This document shows, in pieces, positions 33,554 through 43,629 of a DNA stretch of 64,000 bases. The stretch's first letter is position 1. Each line of letters opens with the position of its first letter. The translations under genes and the position numbers were made by a program. Source of the stretch: Spirochaetales bacterium. Its GTDB lineage: Bacteria; Spirochaetota; Spirochaetia; Treponematales; Treponemataceae. Below the pieces are notes generated by a model. It was not told the origin of the DNA. It made no database searches and worked only from the letters and a program-made list of their open reading frames with translations. Location: the NCBI GenBank assembly GCA_003246765.1, contig QKDA01000013.1, forward strand, positions 1-64,000, written 5' to 3'.

Positions 33554-34171
33554 TTATTTTCCTTTCGCCTTAACCCGCTGGGTGCCGAGGTAGCGGCGCG
33601 CGTAATAGAACAGTTTACCCGGCGCTTTCGCGATCTTCGCGAACCGCCATAACCATCCGGTGCGCGAGGGAATGTCCTTCATGGGAACGCGCCAGGTCTT
33701 TCCGTAGAGGTCCTTCATGAGGTCCTCGGGAAAGGAGGGGATGAGAAAGGGGTGTCCCAAAAAGTCGATCTCGGCGAGCCGGTCGAGGTACCTTCCCGCG
33801 ACGGTAACGCGCTCGTCGATGGCCCACCTATGGGTGAACGGAAGGTTCACGCGAACAGCGACGAATAAGTCAACCTGCTCGTCGCCACGCAGGAACTGAA
33901 GGAGCCTGCCGTGCCGCTTGCACTCGAAGGTAAAGCCCGCTTCCGCCAATTCCGGGACGGCACTGACGATCCGGTCGAAGTCCCCGTCGAAGACTCCAAG
34001 GTCCGCGTCGTCGTCGTGGGGGATAAACCCCTTTTCCCTGACGGCCCCGAGAAGGGTACCGTAATGAAGAAAGCACCGAATACCCCGGCGCGACAGTATA
34101 TCCCTCATGAGAACCATGTTCTCGAGGAGTTTTTCCGGGTTTCTTATGGCGAATTCTCGCGCCATTTCCAT
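33554..34171 (-). CDS. LicD-family phosphotransferase
   Basis: 205 aa. HYGTLLGAVREKGFIPHDDDADLGV near residues 36-60 is the nucleotidyltransferase-like signature of LicD and fukutin-type enzymes, including the metal-binding Asp run at 53-57. The family moves phosphocholine or related phospho-alcohols from a CDP carrier onto a sugar. TAATG junction with the upstream gene. Here the CDP donor could come from the nucleotidyltransferase fusion; choline genes (licA, licB) are not seen. Confidence 0.85.
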   Translation of the reverse strand: MEMAREFAIRNPEKLLENMVLMRDILSRRGIRCFLHYGTLLGAVREKGFIPHDDDADLGVFDGDFDRIVSAVPELAEAGFTFECKRHGRLLQFLRGDEQVDLFVAVRVNLPFTHRWAIDERVTVAGRYLDRLAEIDFLGHPFLIPSFPEDLMKDLYGKTWRVPMKDIPSRTGWLWRFAKIAKAPGKLFYYARRYLGTQRVKAKGK

Positions 34172-35349
34172 TACCTCGCTTTTTCTATAACACCGTCATT
34201 GACGGTTTCTGACATTACCTTTTCCCATTCGGCGGCCCAGTCGAAATGGAATGCCCTCTGGCGAATCAAGCATAGTTTTTTTGCCCGGTTATACACATTC
34301 GGATCAGAAACCAACGCTTCAATTTTATCTGCAATCTCTGCCGGGGATTGAACGTTAAAAATCAGCTCGGGGTATTCAAGCATATCCGGTATTCCGCCTG
34401 CGGCACTCCCTATTACCGGTGTGCCAGCATGGAGCGATTCCAGCACAGTATCGGGATAGCTATCAAAATCTGACGGGACTACCATCAGGTCGCTTCCTGA
34501 TATATAGGGGAAGGGGTCAATAACGCGGCCATGAAGCGTAACCCTATCTTCAAGATCATTTTGCCTTACCCAATCACGCCAGTATTCCATCGAGTCTCCT
34601 GGACCAATCACGTCAAGTGTAAGCTCGGAGTGCCCGCGTTCCCGTAGCATGATCATGGCGGCTAGTAAGTGCCTAACGCCCTTCCTCGGGCCAAGCGTAC
34701 CGACGAACACTATCTTGCGTAACACCTTACTTTTATTGGTATTTTCGTTTTCTTGCTGAAACCGAGGAAGACCAATATTTCCCCTAATCACCTTAGCTTT
34801 CACCCGTGCAGTTGGATTTCTCGTAACGAAATCCTCAAGGTCAAAGGGACTTTGAAATACAATTGAATCTGCATAAGCTGTTATCTTTTTTTCGTATCGT
34901 GAATATTTGAACAGATCAAGGTGCAATCTTATCCTGTCAAGCAAAGTGATATCAGAATCAGAAAGAGATGCCAGTGTTTCGCGTACAGTATTGCTACGGT
35001 GCGCGTAAAGAAGTGGTATTCCAAGTTTGCGTTTCATAAAATACGCCGCTTTAAGGTGCGTCTCACCGTGAATCATGAGGATATCCGAATCGTGAATTTC
35101 TTCTGAGATTCTTTTTAAACTAAAGCGAATCGCGGCATAAAATGCTTGGGAAATAGGGATTAATCCCTTTCGTCGATACCTGCAACGTATACGAATCGGA
35201 ATAAAGTGGCGCGGCTGATAATCGAGACGATCATTGATAACCGAATATACGATCGATCCCTTTTCGGTGAGTTCTTCAAGAAGCTCAAGTAGCCGACGGT
35301 GCCCGCCCGTCCGTATTTCCTCGTTTAGAAATAAGGATGCGATTATCAT
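34171..35349 (-). CDS. Glycosyltransferase family 4
   Basis: 392 aa. VFVGTLGPRKGVRHLLAA near residue 205 and DSYPDTVLESLHAGTPVIGSAAGGIPDML near 300-328 (quoted in part) are GT4 blocks. Base composition drops here, starting a lower-GC stretch. The ATG at 35349 overlaps the neighbour in an ATGA. Donor and acceptor unknown. Confidence 0.85.
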   Translation of the reverse strand: MIIASLFLNEEIRTGGHRRLLELLEELTEKGSIVYSVINDRLDYQPRHFIPIRIRCRYRRKGLIPISQAFYAAIRFSLKRISEEIHDSDILMIHGETHLKAAYFMKRKLGIPLLYAHRSNTVRETLASLSDSDITLLDRIRLHLDLFKYSRYEKKITAYADSIVFQSPFDLEDFVTRNPTARVKAKVIRGNIGLPRFQQENENTNKSKVLRKIVFVGTLGPRKGVRHLLAAMIMLRERGHSELTLDVIGPGDSMEYWRDWVRQNDLEDRVTLHGRVIDPFPYISGSDLMVVPSDFDSYPDTVLESLHAGTPVIGSAAGGIPDMLEYPELIFNVQSPAEIADKIEALVSDPNVYNRAKKLCLIRQRAFHFDWAAEWEKVMSETVNDGVIEKAR

Positions 35350-36296
35350 CTTTCCCTTACCTGACCTTTTACTATCCTGTAAAGCGGCGATCCAAAAGGA
35401 ATAAGTCTATTCAATACCTTCTCGATCTTCCTGATCTCCGTTTCTTTCAAAGTCCACCCCGGGGTTCTCATTTTATATCCGATATCCGGGAAACGTAAGA
35501 GAACTGCGTCGATCAGATCGGGGTATATAGCATAATCCTTGTCTAGCAAAGCATCCTTTAGCTTTTTCGCGGTGACACCTCCGGAGGAGGTTTGCTGCCA
35601 TGTTGCGGCGAAATGGTGACAGAGACACGTTTCCGATCCGAAGGAGGATACTGTCATTGTGCCGTCTCTCGAGGTCAACGGCGAAAAAAACTTCGGAGGA
35701 AGGATTAAAACCCGGTTCGTTATCAAACGTTCTGATAGACCGCGGAAGACGCCATCCTTCGATCCAAGAATCTCGCCCTTCCTTTCACGATCGAGAAAAT
35801 ACAGCGACATTAGGTAGGGCATATCAAACCGTTTGATTGCATAATGAAGCGGACCCGACAGCGCATTCTCGTAGAGATTCATCAAAAACCTTAGGGCAGG
35901 ATGGAACGTTCCGTCTTTCACACCCATTGAATGGGCTGTAAGCTTACCGTTAGAGATGCTTTCAACGCCTATAAAAAGGTCATAATTAGCATCCCTCTGA
36001 GTATCATCGTATATCGCCCTGAGACCCGTTCCATCCAGTATTTCAATGTCCGCGTCGAGATAAATCCCACCGTATTTCTCGAGGAGCCAACAGCGAAAGT
36101 AATCGCTAAGGAAAGCATGGTTTTTTTCCTCGGCAAGGGTTCTCGTATACTCATTGAGATCAAGCGGCAGGTTCGTTTTATCCCATAGTTTAATCTCAAA
36201 ATCCGGAAGCTCACGCTTCCAGGTCTCGAGATAAGGGAGAAAGGGATCGGGACCATCGTTGAAATTAAAGAAAATCCTGTGAAGGATTTTGCTCAT
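35346..36296 (-). CDS. Glycosyltransferase with DXD motif (GT32-like)
   Basis: 316 aa. IPKVIH-like start ([16 protein letters not shown]), then [24 protein letters not shown] near residues 65-88 with the DXD donor motif, as in capsular and Och1-like GT32 enzymes. It probably adds a sugar to the growing glycan at the cytoplasmic face. It sits between the GT4 gene and a UDP-xylose-synthase-like gene with ATGA junctions. Confidence 0.82.
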   Translation of the reverse strand: MSKILHRIFFNFNDGPDPFLPYLETWKRELPDFEIKLWDKTNLPLDLNEYTRTLAEEKNHAFLSDYFRCWLLEKYGGIYLDADIEILDGTGLRAIYDDTQRDANYDLFIGVESISNGKLTAHSMGVKDGTFHPALRFLMNLYENALSGPLHYAIKRFDMPYLMSLYFLDRERKGEILGSKDGVFRGLSERLITNRVLILPPKFFSPLTSRDGTMTVSSFGSETCLCHHFAATWQQTSSGGVTAKKLKDALLDKDYAIYPDLIDAVLLRFPDIGYKMRTPGWTLKETEIRKIEKVLNRLIPFGSPLYRIVKGQVRER

Positions 36297-37255
36297 GCGA
36301 ATTCCCTGAAATATTCGATCGTACGCTTGAGTCCGTCTTCAAGAGAGACTTTCGGTTCCCAAGAAAGCTTTTGACGGGCAAGGGAGATATCGGGCTGACG
36401 CTGTTTGGGATCGTCTGAGGGTAGCGGTAGATGAACGATTTTGGATTTACCGCCCACGATCTTGATTACTTTTTCGGCGAGCTCGAGCATGGTAAATTCG
36501 CCTGGGTTTCCAATATTGACAGGCCCGGTGAAGTCGGCGGGAGAGTCCATCATCCTCATGAAACCATCGATGAGATCATCGACGTAACAGAAGGAGCGCG
36601 TCTGCTGGCCATCGCCGTAAATCGTAATATCCTCGCCCCTCAAGGCCTGCATAATAAAATTGCTCACCACGCGCCCGTCATTCGGGTGCATTCGCGGACC
36701 GTAGGTATTGAATATTCTGACGACCTTTATCTCCACAGAGTTCTGTCTATTGTAGTCGAAAAACAGGGTCTCGGCGCAGCGCTTTCCCTCGTCGTAGCAC
36801 GAACGTATACCTATCGGGTTTACGTTGCCCCAATAGGACTCAACCTGAGGATGCACGGAAGGGTCGCCGTAAACCTCGCTCGTGGACGCCTGAAGGATTC
36901 GGGCGTTCGTTCGCTTCGCGAGACCGAGCATGTTGATCGCGCCATGCACGCTCGTTTTCGTGGTCTGCACCGGGTCGTACTGATAATGGGGCGGGCTCGC
37001 GGGGCACGCGAGGTTGAATATCCGGTCGACTTCCACGTAGTAGGGGAAGGTTACGTCGTGTCGGACGAGTTCGAAATAGGGGTTTCCGAATAAATGGGCG
37101 ACGTTTCTCTTTTGTCCGGTAAAAAAATTGTCTAGGCAGATCACGTCGTATTTTTCCTTGATCAGCCGGTCGCATAAATGGCTGCCGAGGAAACCTGCGC
37201 CGCCGGTGACGAGGGCCCGGGTGTTAAGTGAGTAGCACTGCTTATTCGATTTCAT
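36293..37255 (-). CDS. UDP-glucuronate decarboxylase (UDP-xylose synthase)
   Basis: 320 aa short-chain NAD(P) enzyme that turns UDP-glucuronate into UDP-xylose. [73 protein letters not shown] (YxxxK catalytic pair) and FNTYGPRM follow the UXS pattern and distinguish it from RmlB. AAGGA ahead of the ATG at 37255 favours this start over the longer frame that would overlap the upstream gene. Its UDP-GlcA supply is ugd at 56872. Confidence 0.9.
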   Translation of the reverse strand: MKSNKQCYSLNTRALVTGGAGFLGSHLCDRLIKEKYDVICLDNFFTGQKRNVAHLFGNPYFELVRHDVTFPYYVEVDRIFNLACPASPPHYQYDPVQTTKTSVHGAINMLGLAKRTNARILQASTSEVYGDPSVHPQVESYWGNVNPIGIRSCYDEGKRCAETLFFDYNRQNSVEIKVVRIFNTYGPRMHPNDGRVVSNFIMQALRGEDITIYGDGQQTRSFCYVDDLIDGFMRMMDSPADFTGPVNIGNPGEFTMLELAEKVIKIVGGKSKIVHLPLPSDDPKQRQPDISLARQKLSWEPKVSLEDGLKRTIEYFREFA

Positions 37256-37274
37256 GATTATCCTTCCGTGACGG

Positions 37275-38195
37275 TTATTGATTTTTAAGGCAAAGCCCAA
37301 ACGCGGCTTGCGAGATCTTGAAATTCCTTGACATGACTCCCTTGCTACTCTGTTTACGTAATAGGGCGTAGAGCGCTATCTTTAGGAGACAAAAAAGAGA
37401 AAAAATAAGGTGCGCAATCCAAAGTCCGTACATGCTGAAATTTTTCCGGATGTAATAGTACTTGCTTTTATAGTAATGCTCGCTTGAGTTCATGAGATTA
37501 GCCAACGACGCTCCTTTCAGGTGTGCTATCCTTGCTTCGGGAACAGATACTATTTCATAACCCACCCTGGTAATGCGCAAGCTCAGATCGGTCTCTTCAT
37601 AGTACATAAAAAAAACCGGATCAAAGACGCCCACTTCACGGAGCACGCATGCGCGTATCATCATATCGGCGCCGGTAACATAGGCCACCTTCATGGGTTT
37701 ATGGGTATCGTTATAGTCCCGTTGGCGGGGCCGCAGTTGTCTGGGCAAAAACTCAGAAAAACGCCGTATGTCGGTTAACGGATTCGGGAACGCCTTTTCA
37801 AAGCTGTGCAGGCAATCTCCTTCGAAATCTACGAGGTTTCCCCCGCATACTCCGCATATCCGGTGATCGTCAAGGTAATTCGCTAAGATGGAAACCGCGT
37901 CGTTGAGGAGTTTGGTGTCGCTATTGAGCAGAAAGATGTACTCACCCGAAGCGAGTTTTATGCCTTCGTTGTTCGCCCGTCCGAAACCGATATTCTCTGA
38001 GAGTTGGAGGTAAAGGACTTCTGGGAAAAGGCGCTCCATCATTTCGGCAGTCCCGTCCGCGGAGGCATTATCCACAACGATAATTTCGTAAGTACAACCG
38101 GTGACAAAGTGCTTGATCGATTCGAGCGCAACGTTAAGAAGGTCCTTAGTTTTATAATTTACGATGATAATCGATACTTTCAATTTCTCTTCCAA
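37275..38195 (-). CDS. Glycosyltransferase family 2, rhamnosyltransferase-like
   Basis: 306 aa. [20 protein letters not shown] start, VDNASADGT near residue 41, LNSDTKL near 91-97 (the acidic metal motif), [21 protein letters not shown] near 172-192 and [11 protein letters not shown]. One C-terminal membrane helix (about residues 260-280). The WbbL/rhamnosyl type is suggested by pattern only. The TTG at 38195 or an in-frame TTG at 38183 could be the start; both overlap the neighbouring gene slightly. Confidence 0.85.
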   Translation of the reverse strand: MEEKLKVSIIIVNYKTKDLLNVALESIKHFVTGCTYEIIVVDNASADGTAEMMERLFPEVLYLQLSENIGFGRANNEGIKLASGEYIFLLNSDTKLLNDAVSILANYLDDHRICGVCGGNLVDFEGDCLHSFEKAFPNPLTDIRRFSEFLPRQLRPRQRDYNDTHKPMKVAYVTGADMMIRACVLREVGVFDPVFFMYYEETDLSLRITRVGYEIVSVPEARIAHLKGASLANLMNSSEHYYKSKYYYIRKNFSMYGLWIAHLIFSLFCLLKIALYALLRKQSSKGVMSRNFKISQAAFGLCLKNQ

Positions 38196-38947
38196 TCAAT
38201 GACGGGCGAAAGCCAACGGGTCTCCGCGTGAGTCGCCTTCGCGGGAAGGGCGGAGACAAGAAGGCGGGCCGGCCTATGAACAAAAAACTTTGTTAAGAGT
38301 ATTTTGAACTCTCGTTTCCGCAGGCGAAGGAAGAAAGAAAGTATATCGGTTATCGAGGTGGGCGTTATTTCCATGAAAGCATGGAAATCATCTGGGTTTC
38401 TATCCCTGCAGTATTTTTTCCAGATTTCAATGTCCTCACCGAGCGTGGATACCTTGCATGCGAAAGTCATGGTTGTCGAATCGGTTTCCCTCCAGTGCGA
38501 GGTCTCCGTCGCGTAAACCCGCGTTTTTCTGAGTTTTTTATCGTTGTATGGGCTTCCGCCCTCGTTTTCGGTCTTGTATTTATCCGGATGGTCGTAAAGC
38601 GTCACGTAATCCGCTATATCCAAGCCTTCAATCAACGCTCGTTCGCTTCCATCCAGATGTATGTAATCGTCTTCAAGTAGGTATACAACCTCATCGGGAT
38701 TCCGTTCCTCGATTATTTTCTCAGCCATGTATACGAAAGACGCTGAATTCCCAAGCGAGGTTTCCTCGAACGGAAGTCCTTCCGCGCGAATGAACGAAAC
38801 TGTTTCCGGATTACAGTTGTCCGCGATGACATAAAGCGAATCGCGTCCGAATTCGGCGATCGCGTTTACCAAACAGCTAAATTTGTCCGCATTCGGAAGT
38901 TTTTCTTTCGGATTGCCCTTATCAGAGATTCGGTAAAAAACATGCAT
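38180..38947 (-). CDS. GT-A-like glycosyltransferase of unknown specificity
   Basis: 255 aa. HVFYRISDKG start, DSLYVIADNCN near residue 36, then VVYLLEDDYIHLDG near 85-98 and HWRETDSTTMTFACK near 145; the EDDY acidic motif and general layout suggest a GT-A fold. ATG at 38947 has GGGAA ahead. A longer TTG start (39022) would overlap the next gene by four bases. It is not assigned to a family with confidence. Confidence 0.55.
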   Translation of the reverse strand: MHVFYRISDKGNPKEKLPNADKFSCLVNAIAEFGRDSLYVIADNCNPETVSFIRAEGLPFEETSLGNSASFVYMAEKIIEERNPDEVVYLLEDDYIHLDGSERALIEGLDIADYVTLYDHPDKYKTENEGGSPYNDKKLRKTRVYATETSHWRETDSTTMTFACKVSTLGEDIEIWKKYCRDRNPDDFHAFMEITPTSITDILSFFLRLRKREFKILLTKFFVHRPARLLVSALPAKATHAETRWLSPVIDWKRN

Positions 38948-39018
38948 CGTAATTTCCCGTTTTGAGTGTAGATTATACTCATTCAAAGTAATTAGAGTAG
39001 GAATGGAAGCTAGTTTTA

Positions 39019-39819
39019 TCAATAAATGTTATTGGCAAAAGCGATATCAAATTCTTCCAGCTTTATGCGACAGTAATCTTGAGATTTTATATGGTAGTAG
39101 GGGACTTTGTAACTATAACTTGCCCAAAGAGTAAAGGTACTTGGAGGTCCGATAATGTAGCTACAAAGGCCCATGAGCTCATAATCGACGTTATAATCAT
39201 TTCTAGAAATTAGTATCTCATTAAAAATATCAAATGATGATCTAGGCAGTTCCTGATCAGAGAAAATTACAATAAAAGGATTATGTAATTTATTTTCTAC
39301 GATGAATTGATTAACTGTTTTTATATAAAACTCTAGAGTATAAAAATATCGGCCTTCGGCGTATTTTGCATAATCTCCTTGCCGAATATGTATGCCAATA
39401 ATATTCCGGCTATTTTCCTTTAAGCCTTTAAGGAATTCCAAATCAGGATTTCTCTCAATATTTCGGTATCTATTTATGACCCAGTCACGATTTCGATTCA
39501 TTAATTCATTGTCGCGCAAGGTAAAACCACTCACTAATAAGACGCCTCGTGCTTCAATCAATTTTTTTTTACTTAGTGTCGTGATATTATAAGAATCTAA
39601 ATTGATATATTTTACCAATCCTATTTTTCTTCCAGTGCGTAATAATAGCAACAAGAAAGCGTCAACGATTTTACTCTGTCGATATCGTATCATCTTTGTG
39701 AGATCAGAACGAACTATATTCCTAAAACGGATAGAATGTTCCTTACAAAATACCTCAAATTGTGCGGTCTGTATTAGTTGATTTGAATGGTTCCCAAATG
39801 CACTAATCAGTATTATCAT
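39019..39819 (-). CDS. GT11-like alpha-1,2-fucosyltransferase candidate
   Basis: 266 aa. GNHSNQLIQTAQFEVF near residues 9-24, IGIHIRQGDYAKY near 141-153 (HxRxGD motif of alpha-1,2 and alpha-1,6 fucosyltransferases) and YIIGPPSTFTLWASYSYK near 220-237 fit family 11. It lies a few genes from gmd and fcl, which make its likely donor GDP-fucose. The gene is strongly AT-rich. An acceptor cannot be named. Confidence 0.65.
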   Translation of the reverse strand: MIILISAFGNHSNQLIQTAQFEVFCKEHSIRFRNIVRSDLTKMIRYRQSKIVDAFLLLLLRTGRKIGLVKYINLDSYNITTLSKKKLIEARGVLLVSGFTLRDNELMNRNRDWVINRYRNIERNPDLEFLKGLKENSRNIIGIHIRQGDYAKYAEGRYFYTLEFYIKTVNQFIVENKLHNPFIVIFSDQELPRSSFDIFNEILISRNDYNVDYELMGLCSYIIGPPSTFTLWASYSYKVPYYHIKSQDYCRIKLEEFDIAFANNIY

Positions 39820-40907
39820 GATTTATTTTTCCCGTCTTTTATTACTTCGGAAAGTAATTTTGAAAACGCACGCTCCCATGTAAATTGCTGGATAAAGGAA
39901 TTCCCGCTTTTTGCTATTCGATGTCGCAATCCATCATCACGGATTAACCTTTCAATATTTATCGCAAGTCCTTCTGCATTCTTTGGTGTGCACAGTAATG
40001 CAGTTTCATTATCCTTACAGATAACTTCATAACCTCCGATATTAGTTGCAACAACTGCACAACCACACATCATTGCCTCAGCCGGAGTTAAGGCAAAACC
40101 CTCTACAAGAGCCGGAGCAATGAAAATCGATGCTTCGTTATAAATTGAATTATGTTCTGTTTGAATTGGACGCTGATGGTATTCAAACCACTCAGGGAGA
40201 TACTTAGGACGCTTAAAAATTCCAAACATCAGGCATTTAATCTTAGGGTATCTTTGCTTCAATAGGGTTAAAGCTTCTATTGCATATTGACAACCTTTGA
40301 GTTCAGATTCATGAAAGAGCATTGCGATATTGAATGCCGAACGGTTTTCGATTATTTTTTCTAAACGAAAATAGTTAAAATCAAAGCCGTTCTCAATAAG
40401 AACGGTTTTTTGGCCTTGATCATCTGCTATTCTTTGTAACCAAGGAGCAATAACAATTTTTCGAAGATTTGAATTCCATGTCTTTAAAAGCAATTCTTCT
40501 GAGCCAATCCAGTTTTCATAGTTTTGAATTAGGTAAAATCGAGATGTAATGTTTATTTTTGAAACCGTCATCAGAAAAAGAGCCGTTTGTACAGCAGTTG
40601 CAAAAACAATATCCGTACATCCAATCATTTTAGCATTAAGTTTGTAAACCCATATTTCTTGGATTCCTGGGTCCAATTTAAACCATGAACTGCACGAGAA
40701 ATCTCGGTCTAAGCGGACTTTTATATATTTTATCAAACGCCGAATACGTTTCCAGGTGTTGAGTCGTTCCGTTTCCAATAGTGAAGGATATATAATTTTA
40801 ACGGTATATCCTTCACGATGGAACCTATTCGCATACTCATAAACAACTTTAAATCCGCCTACTGGGGCGTTCCCACGACTCGGGAGCAGGAATAATATAT
40901 TAGCCAA
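39816..40907 (-). CDS. Glycosyltransferase family 4
   Basis: 363 aa. ANILFLLPSRGNAPVGGFKVVYEYANRF at the start (part quoted), LIQNYENWIG near 155, then NIAMLFHESELKGCQYAIEAL near 205-225 and EGFALTPAEAMMCGCAVVATNIGGYEV near 275-300. The GGxKV and E-x7-E blocks support the family. TTG start with GGGGAAAAATAAAC ahead. AT-rich region; the next 50 bases upstream hold no gene. Confidence 0.8.
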   Translation of the reverse strand: MANILFLLPSRGNAPVGGFKVVYEYANRFHREGYTVKIIYPSLLETERLNTWKRIRRLIKYIKVRLDRDFSCSSWFKLDPGIQEIWVYKLNAKMIGCTDIVFATAVQTALFLMTVSKINITSRFYLIQNYENWIGSEELLLKTWNSNLRKIVIAPWLQRIADDQGQKTVLIENGFDFNYFRLEKIIENRSAFNIAMLFHESELKGCQYAIEALTLLKQRYPKIKCLMFGIFKRPKYLPEWFEYHQRPIQTEHNSIYNEASIFIAPALVEGFALTPAEAMMCGCAVVATNIGGYEVICKDNETALLCTPKNAEGLAINIERLIRDDGLRHRIAKSGNSFIQQFTWERAFSKLLSEVIKDGKNKS

Positions 40908-40957
40908 GTTTATTTTTCCCCTGTATATGATTACAGTTCAAGTTTTGTACTTTGTAG

Positions 40958-41905
40958 CTAATCTTTGGTTGAGAAATGTTTTTTTAGCATTCTCAATTTT
41001 TTAAGTGGCATCCTGATTAGGAAATATTTAAGTATGAATATTAACTTTGCGATAAAGAAGCGAACTTGAAGTAATGGTGTAATATTTATAATATGATGCA
41101 AATACTTATCAGGATTTGTCCGAATGTAATCTGGAAAGCTTTTGTTTATTGATACAGGATAAAACATATTATCTTGCGGGTTGTAGAGATCTATTCCGTA
41201 TTTAAGTGTTCGATCAATTACCTTGTCTGAAGTATATTTATTATTGTTGAATTCTTGATGTGCAAATGCGTCCACCTTTCGCTGTATTGCCTCTCGACCT
41301 CCGAGATACGTAAAATGCCAACCTGCTTTTTTCAAGACAGGAAAGTCTTGAGTAATTCGAATTTTTGTTGGAGTACAACCGATATTTATTGAACGTAATA
41401 AAAACTCGCCATACTCTACCTTACTGTCAAGATCAACTGTAGAGAAATCCTTATACTTTAATATTCTCGCACCATTCCATTTATTAAACATTAAAGATTT
41501 ATAATTAATGAAAAAAGAATAGTTGCTTTGCTCTAATGAGCATATCCCATTCCCATCATATCTTTGGATTGCATCAGGAGATACAATCTCATCAAGGTCT
41601 GAAATGATTACAATATCGTCTGGCTTGCAGTTCACCAACGCATCCATAATTTTATTACGTTGATAATTTTCAATTGTCCAGCTTGATTCTATCTCCGGAT
41701 AACTATCCACTTTTATGTGGATTATTTTACCCAGAAATTTTGCGAAACGGTTTTTATTTTCCTCAAAATATAAGGGTTTTTCCTTATTTGAAAATGTCCT
41801 TGTCGCTTCTACTAAAACAAAATAATCTACAACTGAATCAAGAACATTCAAGCGAATTTCTAGCAAATCAAGTTCGTTGTAGAATGAAAAACAATCATAT
41901 ACCAT
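40958..41905 (-). CDS. GT17-like glycosyltransferase
   Basis: 315 aa. MVYDCFSFYNELDLLEIRLNVL at the start, EATRTFSNKEKPLYF near 33-47, ENYQRNKI near 78, IVIISDLDEIVSP near 94-106 (DLDE metal motif), and AGWHFTYLGG near 195 all match family 17, known from beta-1,4-N-acetylglucosaminyltransferases. Bacterial homologues occur in capsule loci. AT-rich. It probably transfers a GlcNAc-type sugar, donor unproven. Confidence 0.8.
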   Translation of the reverse strand: MVYDCFSFYNELDLLEIRLNVLDSVVDYFVLVEATRTFSNKEKPLYFEENKNRFAKFLGKIIHIKVDSYPEIESSWTIENYQRNKIMDALVNCKPDDIVIISDLDEIVSPDAIQRYDGNGICSLEQSNYSFFINYKSLMFNKWNGARILKYKDFSTVDLDSKVEYGEFLLRSINIGCTPTKIRITQDFPVLKKAGWHFTYLGGREAIQRKVDAFAHQEFNNNKYTSDKVIDRTLKYGIDLYNPQDNMFYPVSINKSFPDYIRTNPDKYLHHIINITPLLQVRFFIAKLIFILKYFLIRMPLKKLRMLKKHFSTKD

Positions 41906-42661
41906 TTACTTAAACCCCATTAACTTAATAGCCTTGTGTATAGCGCGTTTAATCTTAAGGTATTCAAATATATTCTTACGAGCCAACTTTCCATTTATGG
42001 ATTTATAAGGCCACCACTTTTTTTTAAAATAGGCATTATCCATCTGTGATCGTGGATCGGCGTTGTTTTTTTCCCGATTAATATCAATGCGGTGATTGTG
42101 GATTATCATATTTTCTTTTGAGCCAAGAACTAAAAGTCTTCTATCTCTGACTATTTGCATGGGTAAATCAACATCGCCATAATACCAGCTAAACATTTCA
42201 TCAAATCTGTAACCGGAATACTTATCCAATACTCCATAATTAGCAACTGGTATTCCATATTCAGAATGAGATATTATGAAATTGGGATTTTGATCTATAC
42301 CTTTTGTTTTTAGAACGAGCAGAGCTAAATTGGCTTCATTCTTGAAATAATTAATGACATGAATATCCCACTCATCGAGAACTAGACAGTCATCGTTTAA
42401 CCAGCATACATATCGATTTGAGGCCAGTGCTATACCTTCATTAATAATCGCCCATAAGCTTTTGACTCTTTTATTACCACTACGAGACCCGTCATTGATT
42501 GAGATTGCAGAGTACCTTGCACATATGATATCAGTAAACTCGTCTAACTTAGGATGCATTACGATTAATTCAATATCGTGACGTGAGCATTCGCGTATCG
42601 ATTTTAAACAGGCTTCCAGGTCCTCATTACGATTATACGTTGGAATAATTACTGATATCAT
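41906..42661 (-). CDS. Glycosyltransferase family 2
   Basis: 251 aa. [21 protein letters not shown] start, the motif VCWLNDDCLVLDEWD near 89-103, WYYGDVDLPMQI near 160-171. It is a GT-A enzyme with no membrane helix. AT-rich, packed with the GT17-like gene and the fucose synthase gene (ATGA-type junctions). Confidence 0.82.
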   Translation of the reverse strand: MISVIIPTYNRNEDLEACLKSIRECSRHDIELIVMHPKLDEFTDIICARYSAISINDGSRSGNKRVKSLWAIINEGIALASNRYVCWLNDDCLVLDEWDIHVINYFKNEANLALLVLKTKGIDQNPNFIISHSEYGIPVANYGVLDKYSGYRFDEMFSWYYGDVDLPMQIVRDRRLLVLGSKENMIIHNHRIDINREKNNADPRSQMDNAYFKKKWWPYKSINGKLARKNIFEYLKIKRAIHKAIKLMGFK

Positions 42662-43629
42662 TTTGATTCTATATGCTCTGTAGAATTATTCAGAAAGGCA
42701 TGGTAGGTTCTATTAAGCCCATCCTCAAGAGTCACCCGTGAATTCCATCCTAACGTACTGAGTCGAGATACATCCAATAGTTTTTTTGGAGTTCCATTGG
42801 GTTTTGAACTATCCCAGATTACTTCACAGGTTCTCATGGGTATATCTGCGTAGACTGTTTTTTGTATATAATCTGCTAGTTGTTTGATTGTTTGATCAAC
42901 TCCGGTTCCAATATTCACGAATTCTCCAAGATCGCTCGCGTTATACTTATTCATCAAGAAAATGACAGCATCAGCGAGATCTTCGCTATACAGGAATTCC
43001 CGATAGGGTGATCCGTCTCCCCACAATTCCACGACATCTTTTCCGCTTATTTTTGCCTCGTGAAACTTGCGAATCATGGCTGGTAAAACGTGACTGTTTT
43101 TCAAGTCGTATGAATCACCGGGCCCATACAAGTTAGTCGGCATAACCGAGAGGAAATTGGTCCCGTATTGTTTATTGAACGAGTTGCATAGTTTGATGAC
43201 GGAAATCTTGGCAAGGGCATATGCATCATTTGTCGGCTCAAGCGGACCGGTAAGAAGGTATTCTTCCTTTAATGGCTGTGGGGCCATTTTAGGATAGATA
43301 CACGATGATCCGAGGTTTAAGAGCTTTTTGACCCCATGAAGCCAAGCAGAATGTATCACATTAAAACCGATCATCATATTTTGATAGATGAAATCAGCAG
43401 GATAGGCGGAATTGGCACCAATGCCGCCGACTTTAGCCGCCGCAAGGAATACATATTCTGGCTTTACCTTAGAGAAAAATGATTCCACATCAGATTGGTT
43501 AAGCAAATCTAACTCGTTATGCGTCTGTGTAATGATGTTTAAATAACCGTCGGCACGAAGCCGTTCGACGATTGCCCTGCCAACCAGGCCTCGATGACCC
43601 GCGACGAATATTTTCGAGTCTTTATTCAT
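42658..43629 (-). CDS. fcl: GDP-L-fucose synthase
   Basis: 323 aa NADPH enzyme, epimerase and reductase for GDP-4-keto-6-deoxymannose. [20 protein letters not shown] start, [30 protein letters not shown] (part quoted), [33 protein letters not shown] (YxxxK) and [12 protein letters not shown] are all typical. It is placed next to gmd, so GDP-fucose is available in the cell. Confidence 0.95.
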   Translation of the reverse strand: MNKDSKIFVAGHRGLVGRAIVERLRADGYLNIITQTHNELDLLNQSDVESFFSKVKPEYVFLAAAKVGGIGANSAYPADFIYQNMMIGFNVIHSAWLHGVKKLLNLGSSCIYPKMAPQPLKEEYLLTGPLEPTNDAYALAKISVIKLCNSFNKQYGTNFLSVMPTNLYGPGDSYDLKNSHVLPAMIRKFHEAKISGKDVVELWGDGSPYREFLYSEDLADAVIFLMNKYNASDLGEFVNIGTGVDQTIKQLADYIQKTVYADIPMRTCEVIWDSSKPNGTPKKLLDVSRLSTLGWNSRVTLEDGLNRTYHAFLNNSTEHIESK

